A stretch of DNA of 64,000 nt from Opisthorchis felineus (lineage: Eukaryota; Platyhelminthes; Trematoda; Opisthorchiida; Opisthorchiidae): contig SJOL01006399.1 of NCBI GenBank assembly GCA_004794785.1, positions 310,909 through 374,908 of the forward strand. The letters are read 5' to 3'. Position 1 is the first letter of the stretch, and each line of letters starts with the position of its first letter. Of the stretch, positions 12,961-24,392 are shown in pieces. The notes under the pieces are model-generated. The model did not search any database. It was not told the origin of the DNA and saw only the letters and a program-made list of their open reading frames with translations. The position numbers were made by a program, and so were the translations under genes.

Positions 12961-14960
12961 GATGCGCAAAGTGCGCACGCCTCACCTGGTCATCGAGAAA
13001 CTCTCGAACCCTAATGTGGAACAAGTCCACCAGAACAACCTACCGAAGTCCCTTTCGGACAAGATGTCTTCTGATGTTGATTATTACTGGAATGTGCTCT
13101 CCACAACAATGCAAGATACTGGATAGCCTGCTTGTGGAGTGGTTCAACAAAGTAGATCTGAGTAGTGGATCTCGAACAACGCTAAAAGTGTTTGCAGCTG
13201 GGCAGTATATTCCTCCTGGTAGAAGATACATTGCCACCCGACGAAAAGTCAGACTTCAGGTGAAAACGAGAATCTGCTCGGACCGAGAAGCTTGGTGGGT
13301 CAAGAAAGCTGAAGAGATTGAGGAAACGACAAATCCTGGAAATGTGTGCAAACTATTCCAGCTGATAACCGCAACGGTTACAACAAGGCCTCCGGTAGGT
13401 AAAACAAAAACGCCTCGCTTATCTCTACAAACGAATAACGCGTGAATTGTTGGATTGAACACTTCCAAGAACAATTAAGCTGGCACCTGCAGTTGCTCAG
13501 CCGGACTCCTGACCCGCAACGCAGCCCTGAACAGTCAAATGGGAACCCCCAACGGCTTAGAAAATAAGCAAGTGCCTTTTGTTCCTCAACCGTCATCGAG
13601 CTACTAGTGCGGGCGAACTCACAGCCCCCTCTGTTCAGTCTTCCGTCGCTGCTTGTTTAAATCATTTGCCTCTATCTGGACAAAAGAAACCATCCAAGCC
13701 AACTGGAATGAGTAGACACTGGTACCCACTTACAAAAAGAGTGTTCGCGGTGAGTGTAACGAACACAGAGTGTTAGAACAACGACATGCTCATAGGTGTC
13801 CTACAATCTTGATTTTCCTGATTTCGAAAGTGCGTTCAATTCCGTCGACCAGTTAGTTCCAACCTGCTTGCGCGACAGGGTATGCCCCAGAAGTTCGTGA
13901 ACAACATGCGCTGTCTGCGTTCACAAAATTATGGATGCGTGAAAGTGTATGGGGAGCACTCCAAAAGCTTTCTACAAGCATTGGTGGCTGAAAGGGATGT
14001 TCACCTTCTTCATTTTTATCTAATTTCATCATTCATGAGGTGATCGGCCGAACGCTGCAGTCTCCAAAATCCCTGTGTTCAGATCTCTTCGAATTGGAAA
14101 CTTGTCGACCTGGAATATGCAGACGACATTGTTTTCACTTGTGCAGAGCAGAAAACGCAAGCATTACTTGAAAAGCTGACAAAGATCTCCAGTCTTTTGA
14201 AACATGCTTCCCTCCCGAAAGGTGGAAAGTTATGCCGCGGGAGTAACATACATTTAACAGGTTTTTAATAAATCAAGGAAGGGCACTGGAAGCTGTGGAA
14301 CGCTATATGTATCTTGGGGTTTGCATTAGCTCAAACGGTAGTGTGACAGACAAAGTGAACGTACGAATCGCTTTTACCAATTTGCATCAGTTGTGGCGTT
14401 AAATAGTCGTATTACTGGGCCTCAAAAAACTCATGTGTCAGACTATGGTACGAGCTGCGAGAATTGGTTACGTCCGCTGGAGGACCTGAAACATCTTCGT
14501 GTCTTTGGCAACAGATGTCTCAGCTATAGATGAAGTCAGCTAAAACCAGAGAATTCGCAATAAAGCGGTCAGGAGACGGGTTTTTGGTGACGCTGATAGT
14601 AGTTGACCAAAAGAATGCATCCAGCATTGCAAGCTTAGTTAGCTGGGCAATGTGCTACATTTACCGAGTTGCCACTTTCCAAGGCCATCGTTGTTTTCCG
14701 TACCTAATTCGAGGTGGCGGAAACCTGGAGGTGGACAGCATCTGATATGACAGAAGGGAATGAAGGGTGTTACGAAAAGTTTGGGTGCTGTTGGTGCTGT
14801 TCGCTTTGCAGACTGTGGTCCACGTAACCCTCCCTGCGCTTGATTGGAGACACCAAACGGCGTGCTGGCTAACAGGTCTCCTTGGCATTCATGGTATAAC
14901 TTTCTATGCAGACGGTCTGATTGTGTCGGAGTTGTATACACCACGGATGTTTGTGTTATG
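12961..14960 (+). pseudogene. LINE reverse transcriptase domain, degenerate
   Basis: The linker reads KLSNPNVEQVHQNNLPKSL and DREAWWVKKAEEIEE. Then come WIEHFQEQLSW (near 13450), a finger/palm block with DFESAFNSVDQL (near 13820), the catalytic LEYADDIVF (YADD at 14116-14127), YLGVCISSNGSVTDKVNVRI (near 14310) and the C-terminal ELRRL-VFGNRC, SLFSVPNSRWRKPGGGQ and CAWLET blocks (to about 14870). The polymerase aspartates are kept, but stops and frameshifts fall between nearly every block. The 178-codon ORF at 12909-13445 is the longest surviving piece. Confidence 0.88.
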
Positions 14961-15030
14961 CTAGCCCTAGTTCCCCATCCATGTCCCATTTATTTCTTCT
15001 TTTCTTTATAAGGCTTTATTCAAATAAATT

Positions 15031-16904
15031 GACATGGTTGTTAGGCAGTGAAGCACCAGTGTTCTCATTAGGTGTTGTCGTCATTGAGGATGATGGTGAT
15101 AATAATACTCATATTCCCAAGCCCAATGGATTTCTCTGACGGCTGGAGTGGGTTAACGAGCGGCTTTAAAGCGCTGTATCACTCTCTTTTCGACCGAGTT
15201 GTGGCATAAAAAACAACGGAACTCTATCGGAAGCCGGAAGTTTATGGTTATTGAAAGGCACACTGGTCTAGGTCCTCAAATAGGAAGCATACATCTCTGT
15301 TGGAGTGCAGATTCATTTCAAATCGGTTATATCCTTTTCCTAATATCCTCCAAGCATGGGAGTGCTGAACGAAGCATTTCCGCTAGATAATGGTATCGTC
15401 TTGCTTCCTCCCAGTAAATTTGATCATTCGAAACCGGTTTTGGCAATCGCGTTATTTTCATATCGTAGTTGTGTGGAGGATAACAGAATATAACCTGAGC
15501 GCTCACACAGATCTTCGGATGATACATTTTACGCTACAGTGTTTAATAGTCGTTCGAACCTCCGCGTTTGTTCACATCGTTATCCTGCATCTGTGCACCC
15601 GAAATCTAACTGCAACGTTACGATGGAACTGTTGTTGTGCCCGTACCATCAAATATGGGGAAATACATGGAAGGGCGCGCAATGAGTACAACAGAACATA
15701 CCTAATCTGGAGATCGGATAGGCGGTGATGGCTAAACCGACTCATCCGAACAAAACGCCTTCATCCGTCTGACCATGACCACGTTCCGTGAATGTTCTTT
15801 TTTAGGGGTATTATACTTTCAAGGAGTTGTGCATAACCTACTAATTTCTCGAAAATCAAATTTCTCATAATAAGAAACTATTGTTATTTCAGATGCAACT
15901 AAAATGGACTCTAGTCAATCAGTGCCCCCAAACTGATGATTAGAAAACAGAATGACAGTTTAGTTTCTCTTGGCGACGACAGTGAGTTGAGTTATCATAG
16001 ATTATGGAATTTTCATCTAGGAATAAACGATTCTTACCTGCACTCGGATATCTTCGGGTGCAAATGGTACACCTGCTACTTATCGTATCTCACAGGCGTA
16101 CCGTGAGGAGGTAACAGCCATTTGGGAACTCACACAATTTATGGCAAATTTATCGTAAGCGATGGTCTATGTTGAGCAAATCGCACCAGGTGAAACCCGT
16201 ATTTTTACGGAGGTACCAGGCTCAGTCGAAAAGACAAATTTTCATGAGTGGGTGGATTTTTTCGCATGAGATAGTTTGTGGGTTGTCTCAATGACGACAG
16301 ATTATTGTAGGATTACTAGTCGGAGTGCATAACATAAAAAACACTAAATCTTACCGGGTGGACCATAACACTGTCGAACCATTTCAGTCATCAAGCGGTT
16401 GCAGCGCATATCAAAATTCAGTAGGTGAATGAGACGGAGTACTTCTGTGAAAACTACTTGTTTGTCACCCTGGAAATGGAAAATACGTGAGATATTTTGC
16501 AGCAGCATATATTATGACTGTATTTATAAAAAAATTGCTGTTTAAATAAGCTCATATATCACGCAGGAATTTGTCATCAAAATGAGGCCACATTCCTACA
16601 GGCTAACCTAACCTTTGGATCATAGATTAACTAAACGCATGCGATGGGACCCATTAATTATACTCATCGAGGTTTACCTTTATAAACATTGAAGCCGTAA
16701 CAGTCGCGGCTTGACCAGCACGCAGTGCAAACCTGAAGCTAGTCTGCAGCCAGTGAGATAAAACCAAAAAGGCATGCTTCGGTGTGATATATGCCCTTAT
16801 ATTATATGATGATTTGCAATGTTATGCGAAGCAATGATACAACACAATGCACGATATGCATCATAGTTTAATATACTACTACTAATAATATATAATTTAA
16901 TATA
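15031..16904. other. No recognised gene
   Basis: After the LINE 3' end there are only short ORFs without motifs. A CAG|GTAAGA match on the minus strand at 16029-16037 has no adequate open frame next to it. Confidence 0.45.
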
Positions 16905-17040
16905 AGTTAATATAATATAATATAATATAATATAATATAATATAATATAATATAATATAATATAATATAATATAATATAGTATAATATAATATAATATAG
17001 TATAATATAATGTAATATAATTAATATAATATAATATAGT
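16905..17040. repeat. (TATAA)n microsatellite
   Basis: About 27 slightly imperfect TATAA pentamers. The minus-strand ORF over it (16797-17402) is a by-product, since the repeat translates as an ILYYI run. Confidence 0.97.
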
Positions 17041-18524
17041 ACTGTGCGGATACTACCATTTCGGTTTGCAACTTCGTGGTTTTTCGGATAACCGGTGTTT
17101 TTGTAACTCTTCTTGTGTTGGAGAGTCACTGTCGTGCGGGGACTCAGTGCTGGATGAAGACACCTAAAGATGTATGCTAATGAAGAGTCTTTTAAACTGT
17201 TCTGCTTATCGGAAAAGGTTCCCGCTTGATACGGGGCTGAGAAGGTGTTTGTTTGGCGGCTTGCAACAGACGGCATATTAGCTTCGCATATTCGCCAACA
17301 TTTTCTGCAGCTTCGATACTGTTCACTGTGTTCATCCACTAGTGGTTTAAAAGTTCCCACCAGAATCGGTGGCTGGCGACGAAGTGTACCGTAGGTTGAC
17401 ACGTTTGAAAGCTAGCCTCCTTAGCATGGCTTGACAGCTGTATGCAGTGCACAAAGACCCAGTCCTTCTGTACATGTTACACAATTCTTAGGTGGCTAGT
17501 AGAAGCTTCACGAAGCACACCTACTGTACGCAACCATCGTGTACTGAGATCGTCGAGTGCTACAGGACACGCTATGAACTATTCTCGGATAGCATCAGAT
17601 AAAGATTGTCGTTTATCCGGACACTCAAGAAGCTTGAAGTCAAATCCTAGGTGAATTCTATTCTGACGGGACTTCAGATTTTGGGTTATAATTTGCTGTC
17701 TGATAACTAACAAATGTCGGGAACACAAGTATGGATGCCATTTATTGTCCATTACCGTCCTCTACTGGTGCCTCAGTTGACACATTTCGCCACCCTGGTC
17801 GTGCATTGGTTTTGTGGCATCAGCTTACCTGATATTCTGTTCAACCTGTTGTTCCAACTGAACCGTGCATTGTTTGTTGAGGTACTGTTCACCATGCTGA
17901 TTCTTCCCAGTCCACAGACTAAAAATTCAAACTGCGTAAAGTGCGGGAATCGAAAAGTTTCTGTCTTTTACGTGGGATCTTATAGTGGTGTCTATCTGCT
18001 ACTTGAAATCCGTCCTACTGCCTGGAATTGCGTAAAATTTACCCATATTTAATAAGTGGGCTGTTTTTTATCCCATACACAGAGTTTAGGGTTCGTTCAA
18101 TGAGTTATATCAACTCAACAAATAACAGCATAGTTCGGGACAGATTTTCTAAGAATCAGGTCGTATCATGATGACACCAAGCTCTATGGAAGCACTCGTT
18201 AACGTACACAGCTAGTTCGTTTCCTCAAGTTTAATGGGCCAAATTAGCTTTTCGTGCAAAGCTACGCAAGATGTATCCGAATAATTCGACCATTTAATGA
18301 CGAAGAACCGTGGGCTTTTGTGAACGCCAAACCACCCAGGGAAAAGTAAACGTAGCTATTCATTCAAGAGAGATATCTGACATGGTCCTTGTTCTGTTTG
18401 GTGAGCTGGGCAATTTTTTACACACGGTTTACCGCCAATCCAGGTGACGTCAACAGTGCTTGATAGGCTGGTGGCACGTCGTAGTGAGTAGATAGGCGAA
18501 GTAGTGCGTGCGTCGTAGTGTGTA
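17041..18524. other. No recognised gene
   Basis: A short minus-strand stretch (about 17834-17916) is open and bounded by TTTTTAG and CAG|GTAAGC. Its predicted peptide (QYLNKQC..QLEQQVEQNIR) is coiled-coil-like, but it is too short to support as an exon alone. Nothing else is recognised. Confidence 0.4.
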
Positions 18525-18700
18525 TAGGAGGTGAGTGGTGTTATGCTTGTGCATGGCACGGCCAAGTATATGCACTGTTGATGAGCTCTAATGAGAGCGA
18601 AACTCGAGTCCAGTGCTTCCTCCCTTTGGTGTGGACTCACCAGAATGATTGCGCCAGGACAAAAGGACGACTGCTCAAAGAGAGTGATCTGAGCGTGAAC
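18525..18700 (+). mobile_element. Hammerhead-containing SINE (Sm-alpha-like), copy 1
   Basis: This copy aligns with 30.70-30.90 kb over the ribozyme and about 80 bases beyond it (CAGTGCTTC..., CAGAATGATTG/CAGAATAATTG, GACTGCTC). That shows a dispersed element, not a chance fold. In schistosomes such SINE-like units carry a tRNA-type pol III promoter plus a self-cleaving hammerhead. The promoter half is not clear in this copy and may be truncated. The better promoter-like text is in the second copy. Confidence 0.7.
18572..18616 (+). ncRNA. Hammerhead ribozyme, type I, C3U variant
   Basis: All three stems can be drawn. Stem I pairs GCACTG (18572-18577) with CAGTGC (18611-18616). The core TTGATGA is at 18578-18584. 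Stem II is GCTCT/AGAGC (18585-18589 with 18594-18598) closed by AATG. GAAA follows at 18599-18602. The mini stem III is ACT/AGT, and the predicted cleavage falls after C18610 of GTC. Short stem III is usual in animal retroposon hammerheads. The only core departure is U for the invariant C3, which should strongly reduce cleavage. It is expected to process multimeric or tandem transcripts of the SINE. Confidence 0.75.
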
Positions 18701-19077
18701 TCTACAAATCCCGCAACCGCCGGCAACTTAGGTGTTTTATTGACGTGGGCAGTAATATTCTGTGCTCATGACTAGTGTTTTAGATGGTTGGTCCCTTTTT
18801 GGGAGTGGTTGGCTAGCTCTCTGATCTATCAAAATCTGGTGGCTTTTGAGTCCGACCTCTCCGAATGATTCCTTGTGACCTGTGAATTCACGGCCACCAT
18901 TCTTGCCACTTGATCCATCCGTTCCCTTTGCGTTGACCGACTAAGCTTGTGGTAGAGGTATGTAGATTAGATGGATTTCTATTTGTCGGTCAAATGACTT
19001 CGTGGCAAAGTACCATACTTCTGGGAACTCCGTCGCTTATCTTGAGTTTCCACGTGCCAGCCGCAGATTTACCATGC

Positions 19078-19165
19078 ACTAATGATATCACCTCGGTTGG
19101 TGACGAAACGTTCGCGCTCTAATTGTCCAACTCAGCGGACAGAACAACGACCATTTATACAATCT
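19078..19165 (+). repeat. Family B repeat, decayed copy
   Basis: It reads CTAATGATATCACC TCGGTT GGTGACGAAACG, then a recognisable tail (cagcggacagaacaacgacca). The core start CTGANGA has become CTAATGA. The ATCACC/GGTGA hairpin is kept. The tail is shorter than in the 8.2 kb copy. Confidence 0.65.
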
Positions 19166-19199
19166 AAGCTGCCAAGCGTCCCTAGATGGTAGACCTCTG

Positions 19200-22100
19200 A
19201 CATACGTTAAGCTAGTCCCTTCGGCTTGCTAGTCCGATCGTCCTGTTTTTCGCCAAGTTATCTCTGTTAATCACGATCTCCAAGAAGAAGCATCATAAGC
19301 GAACTACACTCATTTGGATACCACCATAATTTTGACGGCAGACTCGCCTCGAACCCAGCTGAATCACTAGTTAATTGTGAGCCTGATGAGCCCAAGAAAG
19401 GCAAAACCTATCGTGGGCTGTCGAAGAGATTTAAGTAACCTCATGAGTAGTGTATTAAGATCTATCATTCTTTAAGAAGCAGGTAGCATATATACCTAGG
19501 ATGGTCGTGCTCAGTGACAACTTAATTATATAAAGGGGAGCCACATTATTTAAGTGGGTCCAATGGTCAATTAGTCCTCGTTAGTCCTAGAAGCTTTAAA
19601 TACTCCACAAAACTCACGTTATCATCTTAACGATATAATCCCAACGACATAATGCTGATACGACAAGTGACTCAGAACACAAAACTCTGACCAAGTGTGT
19701 GAGGCGTCGGGATTGACAAGTTATTAGTTCGAAACTATGTCACTATGTCGTTTCGGCTTCTTTGATTGTCAGCGTGCTCGGAAGTTTCATTCTACTGCCA
19801 ACATATCTTGTTACTTTTGATGTGCACGCCTAATTCGGCTGCCTGCTATTCACGAACATCATCCATAGGTGTCGGTCAGCTGTTCTCCCTAAATTCTGTA
19901 TAGTTCTGGGAAATAGAATGATCATTTTTCGGTCCGGTTCCTTAATTCGGCGAGGATACCACAAATGAGATGTGTATTAACCTCGAAGTCGTTGTAAGCC
20001 AGTAGCGGTACCTGGTGTTTAGGTGCAGACGCTATACTTTGAAAACCAGGGCCCTATTAATCGCTATTCCTTCAGTAATCAGGTGCTATCATTTTCCAGG
20101 CCTCTTTCTGAAATGCCTTACCGATGAGGTGACGTAAACAGGTGGGAATGTGTAAATATCCCGTCTTTGAATAGTACACATGTTTAGACATGCAATCCGT
20201 ACGGATAACGGACATCACTGTCGAAACATATGGCTTCGGATGGAGCGTTACATTATGCGCTTGACAGGTGTCCACAAGTGCACTAACAACTGAAACCACA
20301 TGCACCAACACACAAAGAATGGGAAAAAAGTGTGTGCAAAAAGTGACTGCAAATGTTAGTGACCTGGTTTCCGCATAAGGTTGTCTAATTACATATTTAA
20401 TCGCGGTTTTTCGCTTCACACACCAGCTGGGGGCACAGATGCTTTTCGGGTCAAAAACCAATAACACTTCCTCGTCTGACAACATACGTAACCATTGTGC
20501 AACACACACATTTAGAATTCAGATGATAAAACGTGTCAGCAATTTTTTTTACTTTTCCGCTGACACATGTAATGGTATTTGTTCTCGCCGTGATGGATTG
20601 ACCACAGCAGTAAGCGAGCGACCGGCATCTGTCTGTGCTCCTTGTGAACAGACCCCATTCTAACTGTGCTGAATCACCCGCATCATGGATACCTGACAAA
20701 TTTATAGAAGTGGTGCTTCCTACTGCACTGAATTTGCCGAAGTTTTTTCGTATCTTCCTAGTCATTTTTACCCGTCACTTCCCTTTCTATGCTGTTCCCC
20801 ACTGAAACACAAACCCGTGAGCCAGGCGACTTCATCCGTCCCAAGGTTCCAAACAATTTTATGTGTCGTTGCTTCAAATTTAGAAGCAGATCTAGGGTTC
20901 GATTCACACGGTCCGTCTAACCGTTTTTTGACCCCGATACCTGCACATCCGATGCATAATATTTGAGTTCCATGATCCAAAACATTTGGTTCCACAATTT
21001 TGTTCCAAGGCAGTGCCTTGAAACCTACCCCGCTCGGCTTGAACAAATTCAGGATCTTCTCGCTTGCCCCACCCATACCCAAAAGTAGTCCCCAACCTAA
21101 CTCTGCATTCTACTGTTCCCGTTCTATCCAGTTCGGTGGGGACATGGCCCTGAACACGTTGCTCTCATGAGTGATCATCAGGGGGAGTAGAATACCCCGG
21201 AACACTTTCTTGGCTCTGAGAAAGCGCAACACTATCCACCATTTCCCGCAGCCAGGCACGAGCAAATCATTTGGACGTTCACTGACGAGCCGATCAGCTA
21301 AATGCGACCTGGTGTCGTATCCGGGTCCAAGAACCCCAGTGAAGGTGTGCCTAAAAGTTTTCTCCCACAGTGTTTCTTTTCAGCACAGGAAAATCTATTT
21401 GTCATCCATTTCTTCCGGTATGCGAATAAGATCGAAACATTTCCTCTGCCCTTTTATTGCTCGGAATACAGTGCTACCCACGGATTATGCGGCAATCGAC
21501 CACTAGCCATCACAGCAATGAACATCGGTCTTACCAGAATTTTTTAGTAGGACACGTCGACTTCAATAGTCACCCAGCCCATCCAAGTTCATTCATTTAT
21601 CCACCTGTCCGTATCGGCCCATATCGAACCTTCAGCTTCCAGTTGGATGCATTAATTAGCGACTAGACTTCATGGGCTCAACCCATCCTAAAATCGTCGG
21701 GTTCGTGTATCCAGAAGGCATGTTTCTCTCTATTGCCGCAATAACTGCAGATGCGCTGTCGCTTTTGATAGATCTCAAGTTTTCCCTGCCTCTGGACTAC
21801 TACTGTCCCGTTTGGAGTAGTTATCCTTCGCAGTAGGTTTCCCTATTTGTCTTCATAAACCAGTTATATCACTCACTTGCACTTCCTTTTCAAAACGGTC
21901 GCTACGGAAATGCTGCTGCTCCTGCATTGATTAACCGGTGCTACCTCTGGGGACGCTGTTCTGAGCCAACCACCTACCTCAGCCTTTTAAAGATACAGCT
22001 CCGCTTGTTTTCCTCATCAGAATAGCGCATCTGTCTAATGCTTCCTGTTCCCAAGCTCCTCAAACCGTTCGAAAGCAATCAAATAAACTCACCATGAGGT

Positions 22101-22775
22101 TTTTGATCCTATTCTCATTATAAAGAGTCTCTGAAAAAGCCCATCCTTCCTCTTTAATAAATTTTTTTAGCGAACAGTGGCAGCTGTTTGACTGTTTTGT
22201 TTAATTCCGCCCGTTATTGCCGCACCGTGATTCGAAAGAACATGCACAAAAGCATTAGTCACTGATGTCTCTTCCTCTCTCATTCGATAAATTTACGGCG
22301 GAATGCTACCTCAGCCGGCTGGCTTTTACAATCAAACGCATGACCATTTTTTACCCTCACAGAAGCGCTATTGTGGGTCCACATCTGCACTGCGACAAGT
22401 GACTTCAAAAATAGTAAGAGCACGAAAACTGCTTACATGACAGACGAATCTCACACTGAATAAATCACAGAAGAACAAACACCTTTAGGTTTTGCGGGTA
22501 ATTGTTAATGGTAGTCTTGCACACAAAAATAATGAAGCCCCCCGTCCGCCATATTCCTCCGACGGTTTGAAAAAATACAAAGCGATGCTATATGTGTAGG
22601 TGGAGAGGGCGCAATTTCGGAAGTTTATCCATATTTTATGCAAGTGAAATAGATCATATGCGTGACAGTGACGACGTGAAGGTGACGAATACTGCACCTA
22701 GCAGATATCGAGTCATTGCTGATTCATTACTGTCGAGCTAGCAGCTAAAACATAGTAATATGTAAAACATGAATC
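19200..22775. other. No recognised gene; possible tRNA-related repeat near 20.8-21.0 kb
   Basis: The minus-strand ORF at 20072-20509 (145 codons) has no recognised domain and no splice support. At 20892-20903 the plus strand has AGGGTTCGATTC, close to a pol III B box. The minus-strand translation there (CESNPRSASKFEA) recalls repeat-derived ORFs seen in flatworm protein predictions, so a SINE remnant is possible. That rests on memory and is weak. Near 21.8 kb a minus-strand ICSYCG...H string resembles a zinc knuckle, but its frame is soon closed. Confidence 0.3.
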
Positions 22776-23110
22776 CTATTTCTTTAGAGTTTCGAGAAAC
22801 TTTATGAGGGCATTCCTTAAAGGACTATTACTTCCTGTTTCCACCACACACATTTGCCGTCTAGGCTTGACAAAATGCAATGTGCAAACTCGAGTCATTG
22901 CTGCATCCGCGGCTACCCCAATCTTTTCGGCGAAGAGAAGACTCAGCTGAATCTCTCGTGTATGAGAGTTTTCAACAACCTTGTGAGTGGTTTCCTTTAT
23001 GAGAATAAACTGCAATATCTCAAATATTGTACCAACTGAAACATGAGACGGCCTTTGTGCAGCCATTGAGTTGAAGAATATCATAAACGAGTGATTTAGC
23101 TGTCTCCAGT
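22776..23110 (-). CDS. Candidate terminal exon, unidentified
   Basis: An open frame ends in a stop at 22776-22778. It has a plausible acceptor upstream on the minus strand (GGAGACAG at about 23110, or CATACCAG at about 23128). The translation contains EIQLSLLFAEKIGVAADA and MCVVETGSNSPLRNALIKFL, with a more protein-like residue mix than most ORFs here. No family is recognised. It lies downstream of the candidate exons at 23.8-24.4 kb, but its phase does not join them directly, so an intermediate exon or a different gene would be needed. It may be a chance ORF. Confidence 0.3.
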
Positions 23111-23314
23111 GAAAGCCAAACTGGTATGCAAATGAAAGCATTTGTCGAAATGTGAATCAAGGTTTGCAACGCAACACAATTGGCCATGGTTATCCTTTAC
23201 AGTGCCTCCTATACCGACGTAGGTCTGCACTATTCCCTGGCACCTAGTAACGCCTTCCTCTATTTTGTGATTTCTCCCTATACGGCTGAGCGCATACACG
23301 CAATCTATTGTGAC

Positions 23315-23315
<1 letters not shown>

Positions 23316-23353
<38 letters not shown>
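23316..23353. repeat. (AT)n microsatellite
   Basis: An AT run with one interruption (TACATA). Confidence 0.96.
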
Positions 23354-23574
23354 AAGAGGATATCACAGAGGACACTGTGGAGAATACAGCCCTCTGTCGC
23401 ACTTGGGGTGGCTTCTGATTGGAATACTTTCAAACGAAACATAACTTGTGAGGAACAATGACGAAGACTCTCTCTCTATTTGGAGGATTCACTAGTGAGA
23501 GACTTATGTGAATATATTTGTGATGAAGATTTCGGGCAGATTACCGGACCCGCTCTTCAACTAGGGCTGTGGGG

Positions 23575-23647
23575 GGAATATTGACTGTTTGAATTTGAGC
23601 CCCTGGGTTGCACTAGTGGGTTAAAACTCCACAGTCAATAGGATTCC
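23575..23647. repeat. Imperfect inverted repeat, 73 bp
   Basis: The left arm GGAATATTGACTGT (23575-23588) is matched by the reverse complement of ACAGTCAATAGGATTCC (23631-23647), apart from three extra bases in the right arm. The 42-base centre is unpaired. It could be a MITE remnant or an RNA hairpin. No target-site duplication was seen. Confidence 0.7.
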
Positions 23648-23819
23648 TCATTCATCACAAACCCAGGTAAAGCGTTAGCCGATCAAATATTGTATTAAAA
23701 TAATACACGGTCATGGTGTTTGGCGACATTTTGTGTACAGTTGTTATTTAGAACGCTGACTCCTCATACTGGGAACACGCATAACCGTGATATAAACAAC
23801 CCAAAACAATCTAACTTAC

Positions 23820-23884
23820 CAAACTGGATTTGCATTTTTCAGTGAGACAACTACTGAGCTGTGTTTGAGGAAGTAATTTTTGTA
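23820..23884 (-). CDS. Candidate internal exon, same gene as 24153-24392
   Basis: A 65-base stretch with a good acceptor (GAATTTCTTTAG) and a consensus donor (TTTG|GTAAGT). It is open in one frame from phase 0 to phase 2 and reads YKNYFLKHSSVVVSLKN. It joins in frame to the exon at 24153-24392, which ends in phase 0. No domain is recognisable. The splice signals are strong, but the length is short enough to arise by chance. Confidence 0.35.
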
Positions 23885-24152
23885 CTAAAGAAATTCTAGA
23901 GATGATAATATCACGAGGTCACCACACGCAGGGTTGGTAGATACTACTTTTTGTTGCCTTAATTGTGGCCTTTGTTTGTTCACAATTAACGCCTTACATT
24001 AGTTGTGCGAAAATCCTCGCGTTTTTGAACAGCTGGTAGGACGTGAATTCAGAGAATAAAATGAATTTGCCAGCTTCCTTAACAGCTGATCCTTGAGGAA
24101 TTTCAATACGATTCATCCTCTCCTGCAGTGTGCATTATTCAGTGTCACTCAC

Positions 24153-24392
24153 TTTCTCATAAAAACTGGGATTCTTGGAACAGATCCTTCTATTTAAGCT
24201 TGGGTGTGTTTGCACTGAATTGCTTTCTTTTGTGTTCAAATTGGCAGTTCGATACATAAAAGCTCCCACTTGTTGAGTGATCACAAGGAAGAAGATGAAC
24301 TGTCCGAGGAGCATCGATTGATTGTCAAAACAGTTCTCAGTTTGTTTAACTTCCGGTAGTCTCTTCACAGGACCATGCTGATGGTTTCTGTA
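24153..24392 (-). CDS. Candidate exon with signal-like N-terminus
   Basis: A 240-base (80-codon) open stretch between a pyrimidine-rich acceptor (CTTATTTTCTTTGTCAG) and a consensus donor (GAGAAA|GTGAGT), phase 0 at both ends. The frame stays open upstream to about 24545, so the acceptor is not proved. An ATG at 24314-24312 starts MLLGQFIFFLVITQQVG, a plausible signal peptide or type II membrane anchor, followed by a polar, Asn/Ser-rich stretch. This could be the start of a secreted or Golgi protein. The family is unknown. Confidence 0.35.

Larger units (their letters stand above)
11100..15030 (+). mobile_element. RTE-like LINE, nearly full length, inactivated
   Basis: A non-LTR retrotransposon whose remains run for about 3.9 kb: a CpG-rich 5' region (11.1-12.0 kb), an AP-type endonuclease region, a reverse transcriptase region and a 3' untranslated part. 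No separate ORF1 is seen, which fits RTE-type elements such as SR2 of Schistosoma. The outer limits are estimates from composition and conserved blocks, because no target-site duplication was found. Many stops and frameshifts across all domains mean it is long dead. CR1 or another endonuclease LINE clade is the alternative. Tree placement of the RT would settle it. Confidence 0.8.

Noticed and set aside
16797..17402. 201-codon minus-strand ORF
   Set aside because: Half of it is a translated TATAA microsatellite, and the rest has no domain.
19377..19420. CTGATGAGCCC...GGCAAAACC, resembling another hammerhead
   Set aside because: Stem II would be only three pairs, GAAAC is AAAAC, and no stem I partner flanks it. 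It could be a decayed copy but cannot be supported.
20072..20509. 145-codon minus-strand ORF
   Set aside because: No recognised motif, Cys/His/Val-rich composition typical of chance ORFs, and no splice signals at sensible positions.
22871..22905. GCAAT...ACTCGAGTC...ATTGC, part of a hammerhead-like context
   Set aside because: There is no CTGATGA box or stem II. The palindromic ACTCGAGT is coincidental and lies inside an ORF.
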